Shown: one piece after another, positions 11,149 through 22,575 of the stretch
How positions within the stretch are numbered: position 1 is the stretch's first letter
How the letters are laid out: each line of letters starts with the position of its first letter
NCBI GenBank assembly: GCA_038380435.1
Contig: JAWZYU010000010.1
Span: 49,386,135 to 49,450,134, forward strand
DNA length: 64,000 nt
Direction: 5' to 3'
From: Ryuthela nishihirai
Taxonomy: Eukaryota > Arthropoda > Arachnida > Araneae > Heptathelidae
Notes under the pieces: model-generated
Database searches by the model: none
What the model was told of the DNA's origin: nothing
Seen by the model: the letters and a program-made list of their open reading frames with translations, nothing else
Position numbers and translations under genes: made by a program

Positions 11149-11540
11149 GGGTTACGTTGTTTTACATCTGAGCGATACTTTTTTTTTTTCTTTACAAAAT
11201 GTGCTAAATGGTCAGGTTAAGAACTCTAAGGTCTCAAAAAATGTTGATGGGGGGGGGGGGACATACCAGCAGCTGTTAGGAGACAGATGGAAGCTTTTCG
11301 TCAGGGCCATCCAGCGTGTTCTTTAACGTGCACTGGGTATGACTCTCCTGAAAACGGAGTCACGGTTTTACGTCCCATTCGACGGATGGCAGCCTTTCCA
11401 AAACCATCAGTATCCGCTTTCTGACTTAAGGCTGGGTTGAGGTCAGCAGAGGTAAATATCAGCGCAGGCACAGGTAGGATTCGAACCTGGGAACTTCAGA
11501 TTACGAGTCTGTCGCGCTACCGATTGAGACCCCCCTCCTC
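11149..11540 (-). mobile_element. SINE-A copy, old
   Basis: Diverged minus-strand copy. Head at 11470-11540 (GATTCGAACCTGGGAACTTC), core, and a degraded tail near 11150. Confidence 0.8.
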
Positions 11541-11732
11541 ATTTTTTCCTAAAATAATATTAAAAGGAAACATTCGTAAAAAATGAATATGCGTTGCCTA
11601 AACATCAAAAAATTAAAAATTATTTGGCTTAAATTAAAAATCCGTATTATGAGAATGAAGAACGAAATTCGATGTTTCGTAACGTCTAAGATAAACTTTC
11701 ATACGGTAAAATGATATTAACAAGAAACAATA

Positions 11733-11930
11733 AAATAAATACCCCCTCAAGCAGCTGCTTGCCACAGAGGTCTGACAGGAGCCTGTCAGTTTATATGCCA
11801 TAGTAGACGATCTGAGAGGATGGCAGGACCTCAGCAGAAAAACGACACATACATCCACGCCTAACCCGGGGCTCCAACCCAGGTCCCGTAGATCAATAGC
11901 TAAGGGCGCTAACCACTCGGCCAAGGGACA
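11733..11930 (-). mobile_element. SINE-B copy
   Basis: A second tRNA-derived SINE, about 200 bp. Read on the minus strand it begins with GGCCGAGTGGTTAGCG (A box), then a B box region with GACCTGGGTTGGAGCCCC, and ends at CAGCTGCTTGAGGGGGTATT with an A/T-rich tail. Related copies are at 39994, 48244 and 59980. Confidence 0.85.
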
Positions 11931-12345
11931 TCTACATCAAATTATCTGAATTTCTCAATAAGTCCATCTCAGCAAGTTTTTTCTCCGTCGTTAGAACAGA
12001 TCTTCCATTTTTTCGGTTGAACATCAGATGAAGCAATCCACTTGAGTTTAAGGACCATGTTCTACGAAAATTCATATCTTTAAACACCAGAATAACACTC
12101 AGCGCAGCGAGATGCTCACACTATGAGAGACACATGGCAATTGAGACCGATAGAAAGAACAGCAGATTCACGACTCTCATCTCACGATTACTACAGGGCC
12201 TTCATTGAGTGGAATGACGGGCGCAATCACTCGCCTAAACTGTTAGTTTCCCTTTTTTTCCGGAACTCGGATAGTTGAATTCGGTAAGTTAAATGCGCGT
12301 GTGGTGCGACTCTACTGTACAAGGCTATTTTTTCATAATCTCCAC
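11931..12345. other. Unassigned spacer
   Basis: No recognised feature before the RTE-derived array. Confidence 0.4.
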
Positions 12346-12413
12346 AGATATCGCATTACCCATCTTACCAATTTTCATTACTTAAATTTTCTCGCTTCGT
12401 AGTACCAGTCTCG

Positions 12414-12985
12414 TTAACAGCCTTAATAAAAGAGTTCATCTCAACAGCATTAATAAAAGAGTTCATCTCAACAGCATTAATAAAAGAGTTCGTCTCAACA
12501 GCATTAATAAAAGAGTTCATCTCAACAGATTAATAAAAGAGTTCGTCTCAACAGCATTAATAAAAGAGTTCGTCTCAACAGCATTAATAAAAGGTTCGTC
12601 TCAACAGCATTAATAAAAGAGTTCGTCTCAACAGCATTAATAAAAGAGTTCGTCTCAACAGCATTAATAAAAGAGTTCGTCTCAACAGTATTAATAAAAG
12701 AGTTCGTCTCAACAGCATTAATAAAAGAGTTCAGCTCAAAAGTTATACTAAAAGAGTTCGTCTCAACAGTTTTAATAAAAGAGTTCATTTCACCAGCCTT
12801 ATTAAAAGAGTTGTCTCAACAGTTTTAATAAAAGAGTTCATTTCACCAGCCTTATTAAAAGAGTTGTCTCAAGAGCTTTACAAAATGAGTTCATCTTAAC
12901 AACTTTAATAAAAGAGTTCATCTCAACAGCCTTAATAAAAGAGTTCATTTCAACAGCCTTAATAAAATAGTTCATCTCGTCAACA
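12414..12985 (-). repeat. 27-bp minisatellite derived from reverse-transcriptase coding DNA
   Basis: About 20 tandem units of GTTCGTCTCAACAGCATTAA plus TAAAAGA, 27 bp each, with a few one-base deletions. On the minus strand each unit encodes SFINAVETN. This corresponds to residues just after the YADD box (DEMNSFIRAVDETG in the intact RTE copy), and both array flanks are the neighbouring parts of that enzyme. The array therefore expanded in place inside the element. Confidence 0.88.
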
Positions 12986-13585
12986 TCATTTGACAAAAGC
13001 TCCAAATCGTCAGCATAATCTAAGTCAGATATTTCCATTCTCTAGCTCTGGCGGAATTCATAAATATACTTTATTTCCTGTATTCAATAGAAACAAAAGT
13101 ACCATTCTATAGAAAAATAGATTTAAGAAAATTAATATTTGGTATCATAACTTGGAACAAAATACTTTAATTCATACATTTTTATAAAGATAAATAAGGT
13201 GAACATTTTAGAATGAAACTTGTTCTCGAGTAGAGTAACATTTATTTTTTAAAAGGGTTTTTTTTTTGAAAGACACAACTTCTATCGCCCGATTTCTCCA
13301 ACTCTCGCTTTTTTTTTTGTTTTATTTCTTGCTTTGCAGAAAATCCAAATTCGCAGAAATATGAAGGTGGAAATATTAAAATCAAATTTTCGGTGGGACA
13401 TTTCGAGGAAAACTTACGCCATGCTCACGGAACACCGGTGGGAAAAAAAGACCACCTAAGTGATAAGGATATACTTTTCCTTTCAAGGAATATCTTCATA
13501 ACGTAAAAAATAACCAAACTCAACAGAAAAGACGTAAAAGGCAACTTTGTCAAGAAGGGTTACTAAACCAATTGCAACAAACCTT

Positions 13586-13968
13586 GGGCGGGGGTGGCTC
13601 AGTCGGTAGCGCGCCAGGCTCGTAATCTGTAGTTCCCAGGTTCGAGTCCCAGCTGTGTCAGCGTTGAGATTTATCTCCGCAAAAATTCCCCGACCTGCCC
13701 ACGGTCAGTAGGGGACACGATGAGCTTGGAAAGGCCGCCGTCCGTCGGATGGGACGTTAAGCCGTGGCCCCGTGTGCTGGAGAGCCATACCCTGTGCACG
13801 TTAAAGAACACGCTGGATGGCCTTGACGGGAGGCTACCATCTGTCTCCCAACAGCTGTTCCAGTGGGTCCCTTCCCCCAACCTTCTCTGAGCCTTCGGGG
13901 TCCATGTGACCTGGCCATTTAGCCCATGGTGTGCAAAAAAGTGCCGCTCAGAGGTAGAACAACCCAAC
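13586..13968 (+). mobile_element. SINE-A copy with 12-bp TSD, inside the RTE fragment
   Basis: Bounded by GCAACAAACCTT at 13574-13585 and 13969-13980. Bringing the two flanks together restores the RTE sequence order (compare 23515-23600), so this insertion postdates the LINE fragment. Confidence 0.93.
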
Positions 13969-14217
13969 GCAACAAACCTTACCTAAGCGCAGTGCTATTA
14001 TAGAGAACCATCGTTTAATAAATTATGTTAATAAACTTATGAGGAACGCCATATAACCATATGCAGAATCAGGCTAACGTGGGGGGGGGTTATTCCACCA
14101 CCCCCTCTTCGCCATATTCAATAATGTGGAAATTTATCATTGAGACAGCCGTGACATCAGTTCACTGCACTATTACAGGTCATTTCAGTTGTAAATTACA
14201 CATATGATTACTTTATT

Positions 14218-14340
14218 AACCAGTCGGAAGCGCGCCAGGCTCGTAATTTTCTGTTTCGAGGTTCGAGTCCCAACTGTGCCAGCGCTTAGATTTATCTCCC
14301 CTTAACCCCCATCCTTCCCTTGATAAGTAAATGGACTTGT
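14218..14340 (+). mobile_element. SINE-A, 5' half of a split copy
   Basis: Old copy beginning CAGTCGGAAGCGCGCCAGGC and broken near the middle by a LINE. The other half is at 15361-15597. Confidence 0.75.
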
Positions 14341-15360
14341 AAACTCCACTCAGATTTAGAATACGCTATTTGCAATCTACAAAACGATTTTAATAAAGCA
14401 GTTAAATGGTTTGCTCTTAACAAACCGAGTGCAAACGAGAAAAAAACTAAATTTATGTGTAATGGCTTTCAACAACCTACACTTAATAGAAGAATTACGA
14501 AGCATCGAATAAGTTGCACTATGTTGGATGGTATGTGCAGTTGTCCTAAAATAGAAGAAGCAAATAAAATAATTTACCTAGGCTTGAAAATGAATTCGAA
14601 AATGAAATGGAATGAACATATTGACTGGATGTGTTCAAGGCTACGATTTGTAGAATTTAAAATTAGGAAACTTAACTTGTTTGTTGATACACATTTAACT
14701 ATTTTAGTATATAAAGCACTTTTTGAATCTACAATAAGATATGGAATAACAGTTTATGAGATAGCCTATAGGACAGAATTAAATAAAATTGAAAGAATGC
14801 AAATTAGTCTGCTAAAAGGATTGTGTAATTCAGAAGTTAAAAATTCCTTTACAACATAGATGATATATTTAGTTTGTTCAAAATTTTACCTATTGAAAGT
14901 TTATATTCATTTGTTTGTGCTATCAATAATTTCTTTGATAATACCTATAAAATATTTGCCCCAATAAGTTTACTAGAAAAAAGCTAAAGGTTTTTTGAAA
15001 CAACCAAACTTTTTTAATAATTACGGAAGAAATTCCAAAGAATATCAAATTCCCTACCTATTTAACTTGCTTCTTAGAGAAATCGTTAACTTAAAAAATA
15101 TTCATGATGTTAAAGAAAAATTATTTCAGTGGTTGATGAAAAAGTGATGTTTGTATTTAGAATCTTTTATCATTTTATTGGTTTTTCGTTTTCATTTATT
15201 CTTTTTCTTTTCCTCCTTCATTTTATGTAATGATACTGATGCAATCAAGATCATATCTGTCAAAACCATATATGTACATTCCCGCTGATAATCTTCTGCT
15301 TAGGGGAATTTTTTATGTAAAATACTTATAGATGATACTTATTGAAATAAATTTGAATTT
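14320..15360 (+). mobile_element. LINE 3' fragment (CR1/Jockey-like)
   Basis: A 5'-truncated LINE inserted in a SINE-A. Its coding remnant is an open run of 179 codons at 14320-14859, of which about the first 7 are SINE sequence. It contains FALNKPSANEKKTKFM, EEANKIIYLGLKMNSKMKWN and TIRYGITVY, matching the region downstream of the YADD box in the LINE at 2.3-5.8 kb but clearly another subfamily. It is followed by frame-broken C-terminal sequence to about 15147 and a 3' end near 15360 with TTGAAATAAATTTGAATTTG. Confidence 0.72.
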
Positions 15361-15597
15361 GAAAAAGACCGTCGTCCGTCGGATGGAATATTAAGCCGTG
15401 GCACAGTGCGCAGGAAAGCTATACCCTGTGCACGTTACAGAACACACTGGATGACCTTGAAAGGAAGCTACCATCTGACCTTTAACAGATGTCCAGTGGT
15501 TCTCCTTCTACGTCTCTGAACTCTTGAGGTTCTTGTTATCCGGCAGTTTAGCCCATTGTGAGCAAAAATGTGCTGTTAAGAGGTAAAACAACCCAAC
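15361..15597 (+). mobile_element. SINE-A, 3' half of a split copy
   Basis: Resumes at GACCGTCGTCCGTCGGATGG and ends at AAAACAACCCAACA. Confidence 0.78.
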
Positions 15598-16798
15598 ACT
15601 TTATTAACACATAAAATATTCTTTCGCGAAATGGGTATACTTATTTTTAAGCACCCTGTAATTATTTCATTTTATTTTTTAAAAAAGGGAATAAGTGTCA
15701 GAGGATAAAAAAAAGCTATCATAGTTTCAGAGAAAAAACCTAAGAATTTTGCCACAGTAGGAAGTCAAAAAAAGTCTCATAGAATTCATAAATTGACGGA
15801 AATTGACGGAAAATGTGTCTCGCCCTGCCACGTGCAATGCGGGTGAAAGATTTACGAAAGAGAAGAAAGAATTGATTAAATGAAGAATAACAATGATGAG
15901 AATTCTTTTACTTCTGTTGATGCTTATCCCTGTTACTCATAGAATTGCATCACTCCTGACCTTTGACACATATCGCTGCTAAGAATCATTCCACTGGTAA
16001 ACAAAGAAGACAAACGCTGGATCCACGAATACCACTCCCTCGCAATAACAAACTTCAACAAAAGGATGTTGAGCTGGAATTAAGTACCATTCACATTTCA
16101 GTCTTTGTCGCAAATTAGATTTCTCCTCTGCCAACTTCCTTGTTTTGCAAGTAGGACGTCTCGGAGTACCAAGATTGTGTTGCCACAGCAACAAGGAGAA
16201 GTAATGGGGTGGTGAGACAGTGTTGCTAAGACACAAACACACACAGGTTCCTTGTTATAGCACGCTGTGTGCTTTGCATGTGTGCCAAAGGCAGTGTCAG
16301 TAGGTTTTATCGTGACGGTCTCGTTATCCTGATTACTTACTTGCCAACAGCCGTTAAGTGCCTTGACGGGGTTTTACGAATATAAATCTACATTATATGA
16401 GAAGCTCTATCCCTGTGCTTTTTCTGTCTGAAATTCAATCTCTCAGTTTTTTATTGAGCCTTCCTTTTCTTTAACTCCTGTTGTTCCTGAAGCATTTCAA
16501 ATGCGAGCTAAAGCTTCTTGGATGTTTATCGTCGACATCTTATTTACACTATCTGGATTCTGAGAATAGAGCAGATGTGTTTCGCAAGCAACCTGTCTCT
16601 TTATATAATGACTCTGCACGTGGTAGGTTTGTTTTCAGTTGGGTCATCCAAATGAGATGAAAATTGAAAAACAAACTTTTTTCCCCATCTATATCATTTT
16701 GAAGCTTGTATTGGGTTGTTTTGATGGTAAAAGGCAGTTTTTTTGCTGACCAATTCGTTGCACTGACAAGTCTTTCACATGGACAATATAAATATATA
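15598..16798. other. Unassigned region
   Basis: About 1.2 kb without a recognisable gene or repeat family. Open stretches at 15979-16242 and 16549-16863 show no domain, and the latter runs into a SINE. Confidence 0.35.
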
Positions 16799-17184
16799 GG
16801 CTGGGCTGTTTTACCTCTGAGAGGCACTATTTTTGCACACAATGGGCTAAATGGCCAGGTCACAAAGACCCTGAAGGCTCAGAGAAAGTTGGGGGATGGG
16901 ATCTACCTGACAGCGGTTGAGAGACGGATGGTAGCTCCTGTCAAATCCATCCAGCGTATTCCTTAACATGCACAATATATGGCTCTCCCGCACACGGGAC
17001 CACGGCTTAACGTCCCATCCGATAGATGGCAGCCTTTCCAAGGCCATTGGTGTCTCCTACTGACTGAAAGCAGGGCGAGGAATTTTGCGGAGATAAATCT
17101 CAACGTTTGCCCAGCTGGGACTCGAACCTGGGAACTGCAGATTACGAGCCTTGCGAGCCACCCACTGAGACACCCTCACCTCCC
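16799..17184 (-). mobile_element. SINE-A copy
   Basis: Full-length, moderately diverged. AAATATAG occurs on both flanks (near 16791 and 17185) and is a probable TSD. Confidence 0.87.
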
Positions 17185-17449
17185 TAAATATAGACGCACA
17201 ATATTAATATATATATACCTGTCTCGAGAATTTCTTCGCTTTTTCACCCATTCTTCCGCTCGGAAAAGGAACATTAATGAGTATGAATTGTTTGAATTCA
17301 TTACTGTCCTTGGTAAAAAATCTAACTCACGGTACAGTATTTAGAAGTACACACTACGTTTTATGCAATATGTATGACTGCAACGGAAGAGCTACATTTA
17401 CTCTTAATAGATGTCAAGTGAATTTCTTTTCCTAAACTTCACTGAGGCA

Positions 17450-17610
17450 TTTAGTAATTGACTCCGTCCTTCTTACGGGAGGTTAAATCATTGTTTCATG
17501 TTCGTCAGATCTATACCTCGTATTCTTTAAAGAACGCGCTGGGACGAAGGGAGGTTTTCATCTAATATTAACAGCTATCCATTAAGTCTATTTTCACAAC
17601 TCTTTTTTTT
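17450..17610 (+). mobile_element. Possible SINE-A relic
   Basis: Only scattered core words remain, such as TTCTTTAAAGAACGCGCTGG and AACAGCTATCCA in the expected order. Confidence 0.35.
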
Positions 17611-17624
17611 TTCTTTTTCTGTTA

Positions 17625-17880
17625 ACAGATTCAATAGGTGTACCCTTTCCTTATAACAATTTCATTAACAGTATTCTTTGCTCTTAACCATTTCACTATG
17701 GGTACTTTCTACTCTTAACTATTTCACTATGGGTACTCTTGCTTCAAACGATTATACTATGGGTACCTTTGCCTTATAAGAATTTGCCCTAATTGCCCTT
17801 CTTAACAATTTCATTATAAGTCCCTTATTAACAGTTTCATTACGAGTACTCTAGCATCTTAACTATTCACTATGTGTGCC
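17625..17880. repeat. Degenerate tandem repeat, about 30 bp unit
   Basis: About eight imperfect units built around CTTAACNATTTCACTATGGG followed by TACT. Unit length varies by a few bases. Confidence 0.65.
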
Positions 17881-18499
17881 TTCTTCCTCCTTCTAATTAG
17901 AACAAATTCTCGATTAACCTTATTAATAGAGATAAAGGGGTGCACGAAATAAAGGGGATAATCGAAATAGCATACATTACAGGATTTTTTTGCATTCCTT
18001 TTCCCTTTTTTTCAAGTTAAATATATGTTAAAATATAGAAGTAGAATAGAAGTCGAATTTAAAGACAATTAAATCGGAGAGGAAAATCATATATTGGAAC
18101 TATTTGGCGTGAATTATTCTAGAAAACACCAACGCTTCAGAACGGGTGTTTCTGGCCCTTTTCTGTTCAATCCAGTCCTTTCATCATCCCACTACCCGAT
18201 TCTTTTTGATCGTGGCCTGACAAACACCGTAGACTCTCGATTATCCAAACTGAATGCGAAAAAGAAACGACCGCCATCCATATAAAACGTACTAAACTTC
18301 AAAATGTTTCGGAAAATATTGTAGCATGGACTTTATTCATTTAAAATAGGATAGCAAGTAAATCTGCTTTTTTGCTTTCGTTCGCCTTTTCGTTCAATTG
18401 CATGTGCTGCGTTCAACCTCTTATTGTCGCATCGTATTTTAGCGACTGCTCTCTCCTGTCCTATATTATTTTCTTCAACATCCCGGTTAATCCGACGAC
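17881..18499. other. Unassigned region
   Basis: Includes GACTCTCGATTATCCAAACT at 18231, which resembles pogo/Tigger-type termini, but no partner terminus was found. Confidence 0.3.
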
Positions 18500-18895
18500 G
18501 GATAATCGAGCTTCTAATACAAGGTTACAATCCAAAAATTATTTCCAACTTCCAAAACTATTAAACAATTACGGGAAATGTACAAGGGCATATACAATAC
18601 CTTACGTGTTCAATCAACTGCAAAGGGAAATTATTTTATTAAACAATTTTAAAGAAATCAAAAATAAGACTAAAAATTTTCTTCTAGGCACTAAATTTTA
18701 AATAAAAATTTGAACCACCGCAATGGAGCTTCCACTGAAATTCACATAATTCGATGACATTGTTTTAAACTATATCTTATGTATTTTCATGTAACATTAT
18801 TATTCTTCTCTCCTGCAGATAAGCAGATGCTTTGCGGGTCATTTGTTTAAACTTTTGTATAACTAACATGAATAAAGATTATTATTATTATTACT
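18500..18895 (+). mobile_element. LINE 3' end fragment (CR1/Jockey-like)
   Basis: Encodes NTRLQSKNYFQLPKLLNNYG, the counterpart of the last residues of the LINE at 2.3-5.8 kb. It continues into a 3' UTR with GATAAGCAGATGCTTTGCGG, a relative of the GCAAAGCTAAATAGCTTATC region of that LINE (inverse strand). It ends in an ATT-rich run. Confidence 0.72.
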
Positions 18896-18899
18896 GTAT

Positions 18900-19522
18900 T
18901 ATTAGTAGACAGGTTTACGAAGTAATAATTAGCAGTCTAAGGACTCTCTTCATTCCTCATATTGGATACATATATAACAATGACTTTTTTTTTTGAAGTG
19001 ATAAGACATGGAACAAGTTTTTTCATGAGATGGTTAGACCAGGAAACTCTGGTTCATAAGTTTCGAAAACAAATCGGAGAAGTTTATAAAAAGTACAGAT
19101 AACCTCAGTATGATTGTTTCCGAACAGTGCACAGCCCCAATTTTAAAGGGGAGGGTAAAAATATATATATATGCATTATCTAATAATTTTCATGTTTATT
19201 TCTTAGTTTTATACTATATGTTTTTAAATAAAGCAAAGTTTTTTTTTTCTTTTCAAATCTTACATCTTTTTTTCGTAGAACGAATTCTAAAAGAAATATA
19301 ATACTTCCTTGCTTAGGTAACTGTTGGATTGAATGCGTTGTTTCTCTGATTCGAGTAAAATATTTCTATAACTTTTATACGTAATCAGCAGCTAAATTAC
19401 CAACTATTAGGAGACATTTATCAATGCTAAAAATCAATGACCAAAGAATAATCCCCTGGTGAAATAATCATTTTTTTTTACTTAGAGCAAAAGATTTATT
19501 TATCCTGAGTGGATCTAGAAAT
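18900..19522. other. Unassigned AT-rich spacer
   Basis: No gene or repeat family recognised. Confidence 0.4.
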
Positions 19523-20543
19523 TTTTTTACCATACAGTGGGTTTAATGGCCAAGTCATAAGGACTTCAACGGACCACTTGACAGATGTTAGGAGATAGAT
19601 GTTATCCTGTCGTCATAAGGACCTCAAGGGACCACTTGACAGATGTTAGGAGAAAGATGTTATCCTGTCGTCATAAGGACCTCAAGGGACCACTTGACAG
19701 ATGTTAGGAGAAAGATGTTATCCTGTCGTCATAACGACCTCAAGGGACCACTTGACAGATGTTAGGAGATAGATGTTATCCTGTCGTCATAAGGACCTCA
19801 AGGGACCACTTGACAGATGCTAGGAGAAAGATGTTATCCTGTCGTCATAAGGACCTCAAGGAACCACTTGACAGATGCTAGGAGATAGATGTTATCCTGT
19901 CGTCATAAGGACCTCAAGGTACCACTTGACAGATGTTAGGAGAAAGATGTTATCCTGTCGTCATAAGGACCTCAAGGTACCACTTGACAGATGCTACGAG
20001 ATAGATCTTATCCTGTCGTCATAAGGACCTCAAGGGACCACTTGACAGATGTTAGGAGATATATGTTATCCTGTCGTCATAAGGACCTCAAGGTACCACT
20101 TGACAGATGCTAGGAGATAGATCTTATCCTGTCGTCATAAGGACCTCAAGGGACCACTTGACAGATGTTAGGAGATAGATGTTATCCTGTCGTCATAAGG
20201 ACCTCAAGGTACCACTTGACAGATGTTAGGAGAAAGATGTTATCCTGTCGTCATAAGGACTTCAAGGACCACTTGACAGATGTTAGGAGATATATGTTAT
20301 CCTGTCGTCATAAACATCCAGAGTGTTTCCAACGTGCACAGGGTAAGGCTCTCCTCTACAAGGAGCCAAGGCTTAAGTCCCATCCGACGGATGGATCACT
20401 TTACAAGGCTATTGGTGTCCCCTTCCTCACTTAGGGCAGGATAGGGGTTCGTAGTGAAAAATCTCAACCAGGCACAGTTAGGACTCGAACCTGGGCCTGA
20501 TTACGATCCTGACGCGCTACCGACTAAACCAACCTCTCACCCC
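19523..20543 (-). mobile_element. SINE-A copy enlarged by an internal minisatellite
   Basis: The outer parts are SINE-A: tail-side words (CAGTGGGTTTAATGGCCAAG) at the left and core plus tRNA-like head at 20312-20543 (GACTCGAACCTGGG, CGCGCTACCGACTAAACC). Between them lies the 58-bp array listed separately. Total length is about 1 kb instead of 385 bp. Confidence 0.82.
19555..20312. repeat. 58-bp minisatellite grown from SINE-A sequence
   Basis: About 13 units of CATAAGGACCTCAAGGGACC, ACTTGACAGATGTTAGGAGA and TAGATGTTATCCTGTCGT. Each unit aligns to the SINE-A stretch 'CACAAGGACCCCGAAGGCTC ... CTGTTGGGAGACAGATGGTA GCCTCCCGTCA' read on the minus strand with a deletion in the middle, so the repeat was born inside the SINE. 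Confidence 0.88.
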
Positions 20544-21139
20544 ATCCCTAGGAATAAGAAGGACTTAAGGTAACCCAATTTATGTGGCCCTTTTTAATCA
20601 CCTAACCAAGACTGACTTTTCAAGACACCAAGCGGTTGCGTTGCAGCTCAAATCGGAGCATCGGCTCTCATGTTTCATTTCCGGAGGAGATAAGAAAGCC
20701 ATTGTCAGCCGGAACATTCCAATTTTCTTTTAAAAATCAATATCGCCCAGAGTGATTTCTGGGGCTTATGTTTGGATAAAATATTGAGATGATAACCGAT
20801 TAGATTACTTTAAGGGGTAGGTCGATACGCAAAAGATAGAAAATAATGTCAATTTTCATACCGTTTCGAAAAGCGGAAAATAAAATATTTTTATCCTTTA
20901 CAGGAATTCATTTGGTTCCCAACCTGTAATAGAACCCGATTTCAAAAATAGAGGGTATTTGGTAATAATAACAGTAGAAATTCGACGGGCCAAACCAGAA
21001 AATTCGAATGACGAACTATAGATGGGAAAAAAAGTGGTTCCAGCTTTTGAAATCGGGTTCTATTACAGGTTGGGAATTGAAGTGTAATCGCAACAAATTC
21101 CCATTGAAAAATCAACGAGAAAATCTCCGACGATTGCCG
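20544..21139. other. Unassigned region
   Basis: Contains a short inverted pair: CCCAACCTGTAATAGAACCC near 20918 and its inverse near 21053. No gene recognised. Confidence 0.45.
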
Positions 21140-21437
21140 GTGAGTCTATGTCCACTGTTAGGAGAAATATGGACTCCTAGCAGAGGCCATAGACACTCCG
21201 GCAAGGCTATCCAGTGTGTTCTTCAACGTGCACAGAGTATGACTCTCCTGCACACGGCGCCACGGCTTAACGTTCCATCAGATGGACGGCGGCCTTTCCA
21301 AGCCCATCGGTGTCGCCTATTGACCTAGGGCAGGCGGAGAGTTTTGCGGAGATAAATCTCAACGCTTGCCCAGGCGGAACTCGAACCTGGTAACTGCAGA
21401 GTACTAGCCTGGAGCGCTACCGACTGGGCTACCCCAG
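21140..21437 (-). mobile_element. SINE-A copy, lacking its 3' tail
   Basis: Minus-strand copy. Head near 21375-21437, core at 21215-21330, left end lost near 21140. Confidence 0.8.
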
Positions 21438-21912
21438 TTTTCTATGCGACTTGTCATTCTACTTCAGTTTCTGTTCTGTCCTTCAGCTAGAAAGTTTTCC
21501 AAGTCCTAGTGTAGGGATACTTTAATATTTAAGTAACACGGAGTGAGAAGGTGAAAATTCGTAGGGGAAATATGGGACCATACGGTGAAGACAATTTGGG
21601 TAATTACAATGGAGTCAAAAAATGTGTTCAATGCAAAATTTTAATATTTCAACTTTTAAGTCGAGAAACAAAAAACAAAAAGCGATTCGATGTTCGAAAT
21701 CGCGTTATATCATAGATCAGGGTTCTCAACGAGGGGTACGCGTACACCTTAGGATTACGCGATAAAAGTTATTGGGGTACGCCGTGAGAGCTCAAAAGTT
21801 GCTAGATTGAGTAACAAAGTCGCTAAGTTGGCAACATTGCTGTACAAAAATTTTATTTTTTGTGTTTATCGATATATGTAACTTATGAATACAAAATTTA
21901 ATGTATATATAT

Positions 21913-22552
21913 ATGTGTGTGTTTTATTTTATTCCCATTGTTATACTATAACTATAGTTTTATCTATCTATACAAGGGGTACGCCAGTTACATACACATT
22001 TCCAGGGGGTACGTGAAGCATAAAAGGTTGAGAACCACTGATATATATGTTTTATTTTATTCCCATTGTTATACTATAACTATAGTTTTATCTATCTATA
22101 CAAGGGATACGCCAGTTACATACACATTTCCAGGGGGTACGTGAAGCATAAAAGGTTGAGAACCACTGATATATATGTTTTATTTTATTCCCATTGTTAT
22201 ACTATAACTATAGTTTTATCTATCTATACAAGGGGTACGCCAGTTACATACACATTTCCAGGGGGTACGTGAAGCATAAAAGGTTGAGAACCACTGATAT
22301 ATATGTTTTATTTTATTCCCATTGTTATACTATAACTATAGTTTTATCTATCTATACAAGGGATACGCCAGTTACATACACATTTCCAGGGGGTACGTGA
22401 AGCATAAAAGGTTGAGAACCACTGATATTTATGTTTTATTTTATTCCCATTGTTATACTATAACTATAGTTTTATCTATCTATACAAGGGATACGCCAGT
22501 TACATACACATTTCCAGGGGGTACGTGAAGCATAAAAGGTTGAGAACCACTG
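21913..22552. repeat. 128-bp tandem repeat, left block of five units
   Basis: Units end at 22040, 22168, 22296, 22424 and 22552, each exactly 128 bp apart and almost identical. Each ends with the hAT terminal words GGTTGAGAACCACTG, so every unit carries a copy of the element's right end. Confidence 0.95.
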
Positions 22553-22575
22553 ATCATCATCATCATCATCATCAT
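22553..22575. repeat. (CAT)n run at the LINE 3' end
   Basis: About seven CAT triplets. On the minus strand this is ATG repeats directly after the RTE 3' UTR, the usual microsatellite end of RTE elements. Confidence 0.85.

Larger units (their letters stand above)
12345..14055 (-). mobile_element. Decayed RTE-clade LINE fragment, interrupted
   Basis: Pieces of the reverse transcriptase known in full from the copy at 22555-26102. On the minus strand, 14055-13981 and 13585-13470 match the segment upstream of the YADD box, 13038 to about 12985 encodes ISDLDYADDLELLSNDVDEM, and 12425-12345 encodes the block after it (SFIKAVNETG). It is interrupted by the SINE-A at 13586-13968, by unrelated sequence at about 13045-13465 and by the minisatellite at 12414-12985. 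Many frameshifts; dead. Confidence 0.75.

Noticed and set aside
12522..13038. A protein with SFINAVETN repeats
   Set aside because: The repeat is explained as an expansion of reverse-transcriptase coding DNA with several frame breaks and no start, promoter or other domain.
18231..18260. A pogo/Tigger transposon terminus (ACTCTCGATTATCC)
   Set aside because: No matching inverse terminus or TA duplication was found within a few kilobases; similar words at 36797 and 44940 belong to the inverted-repeat region.
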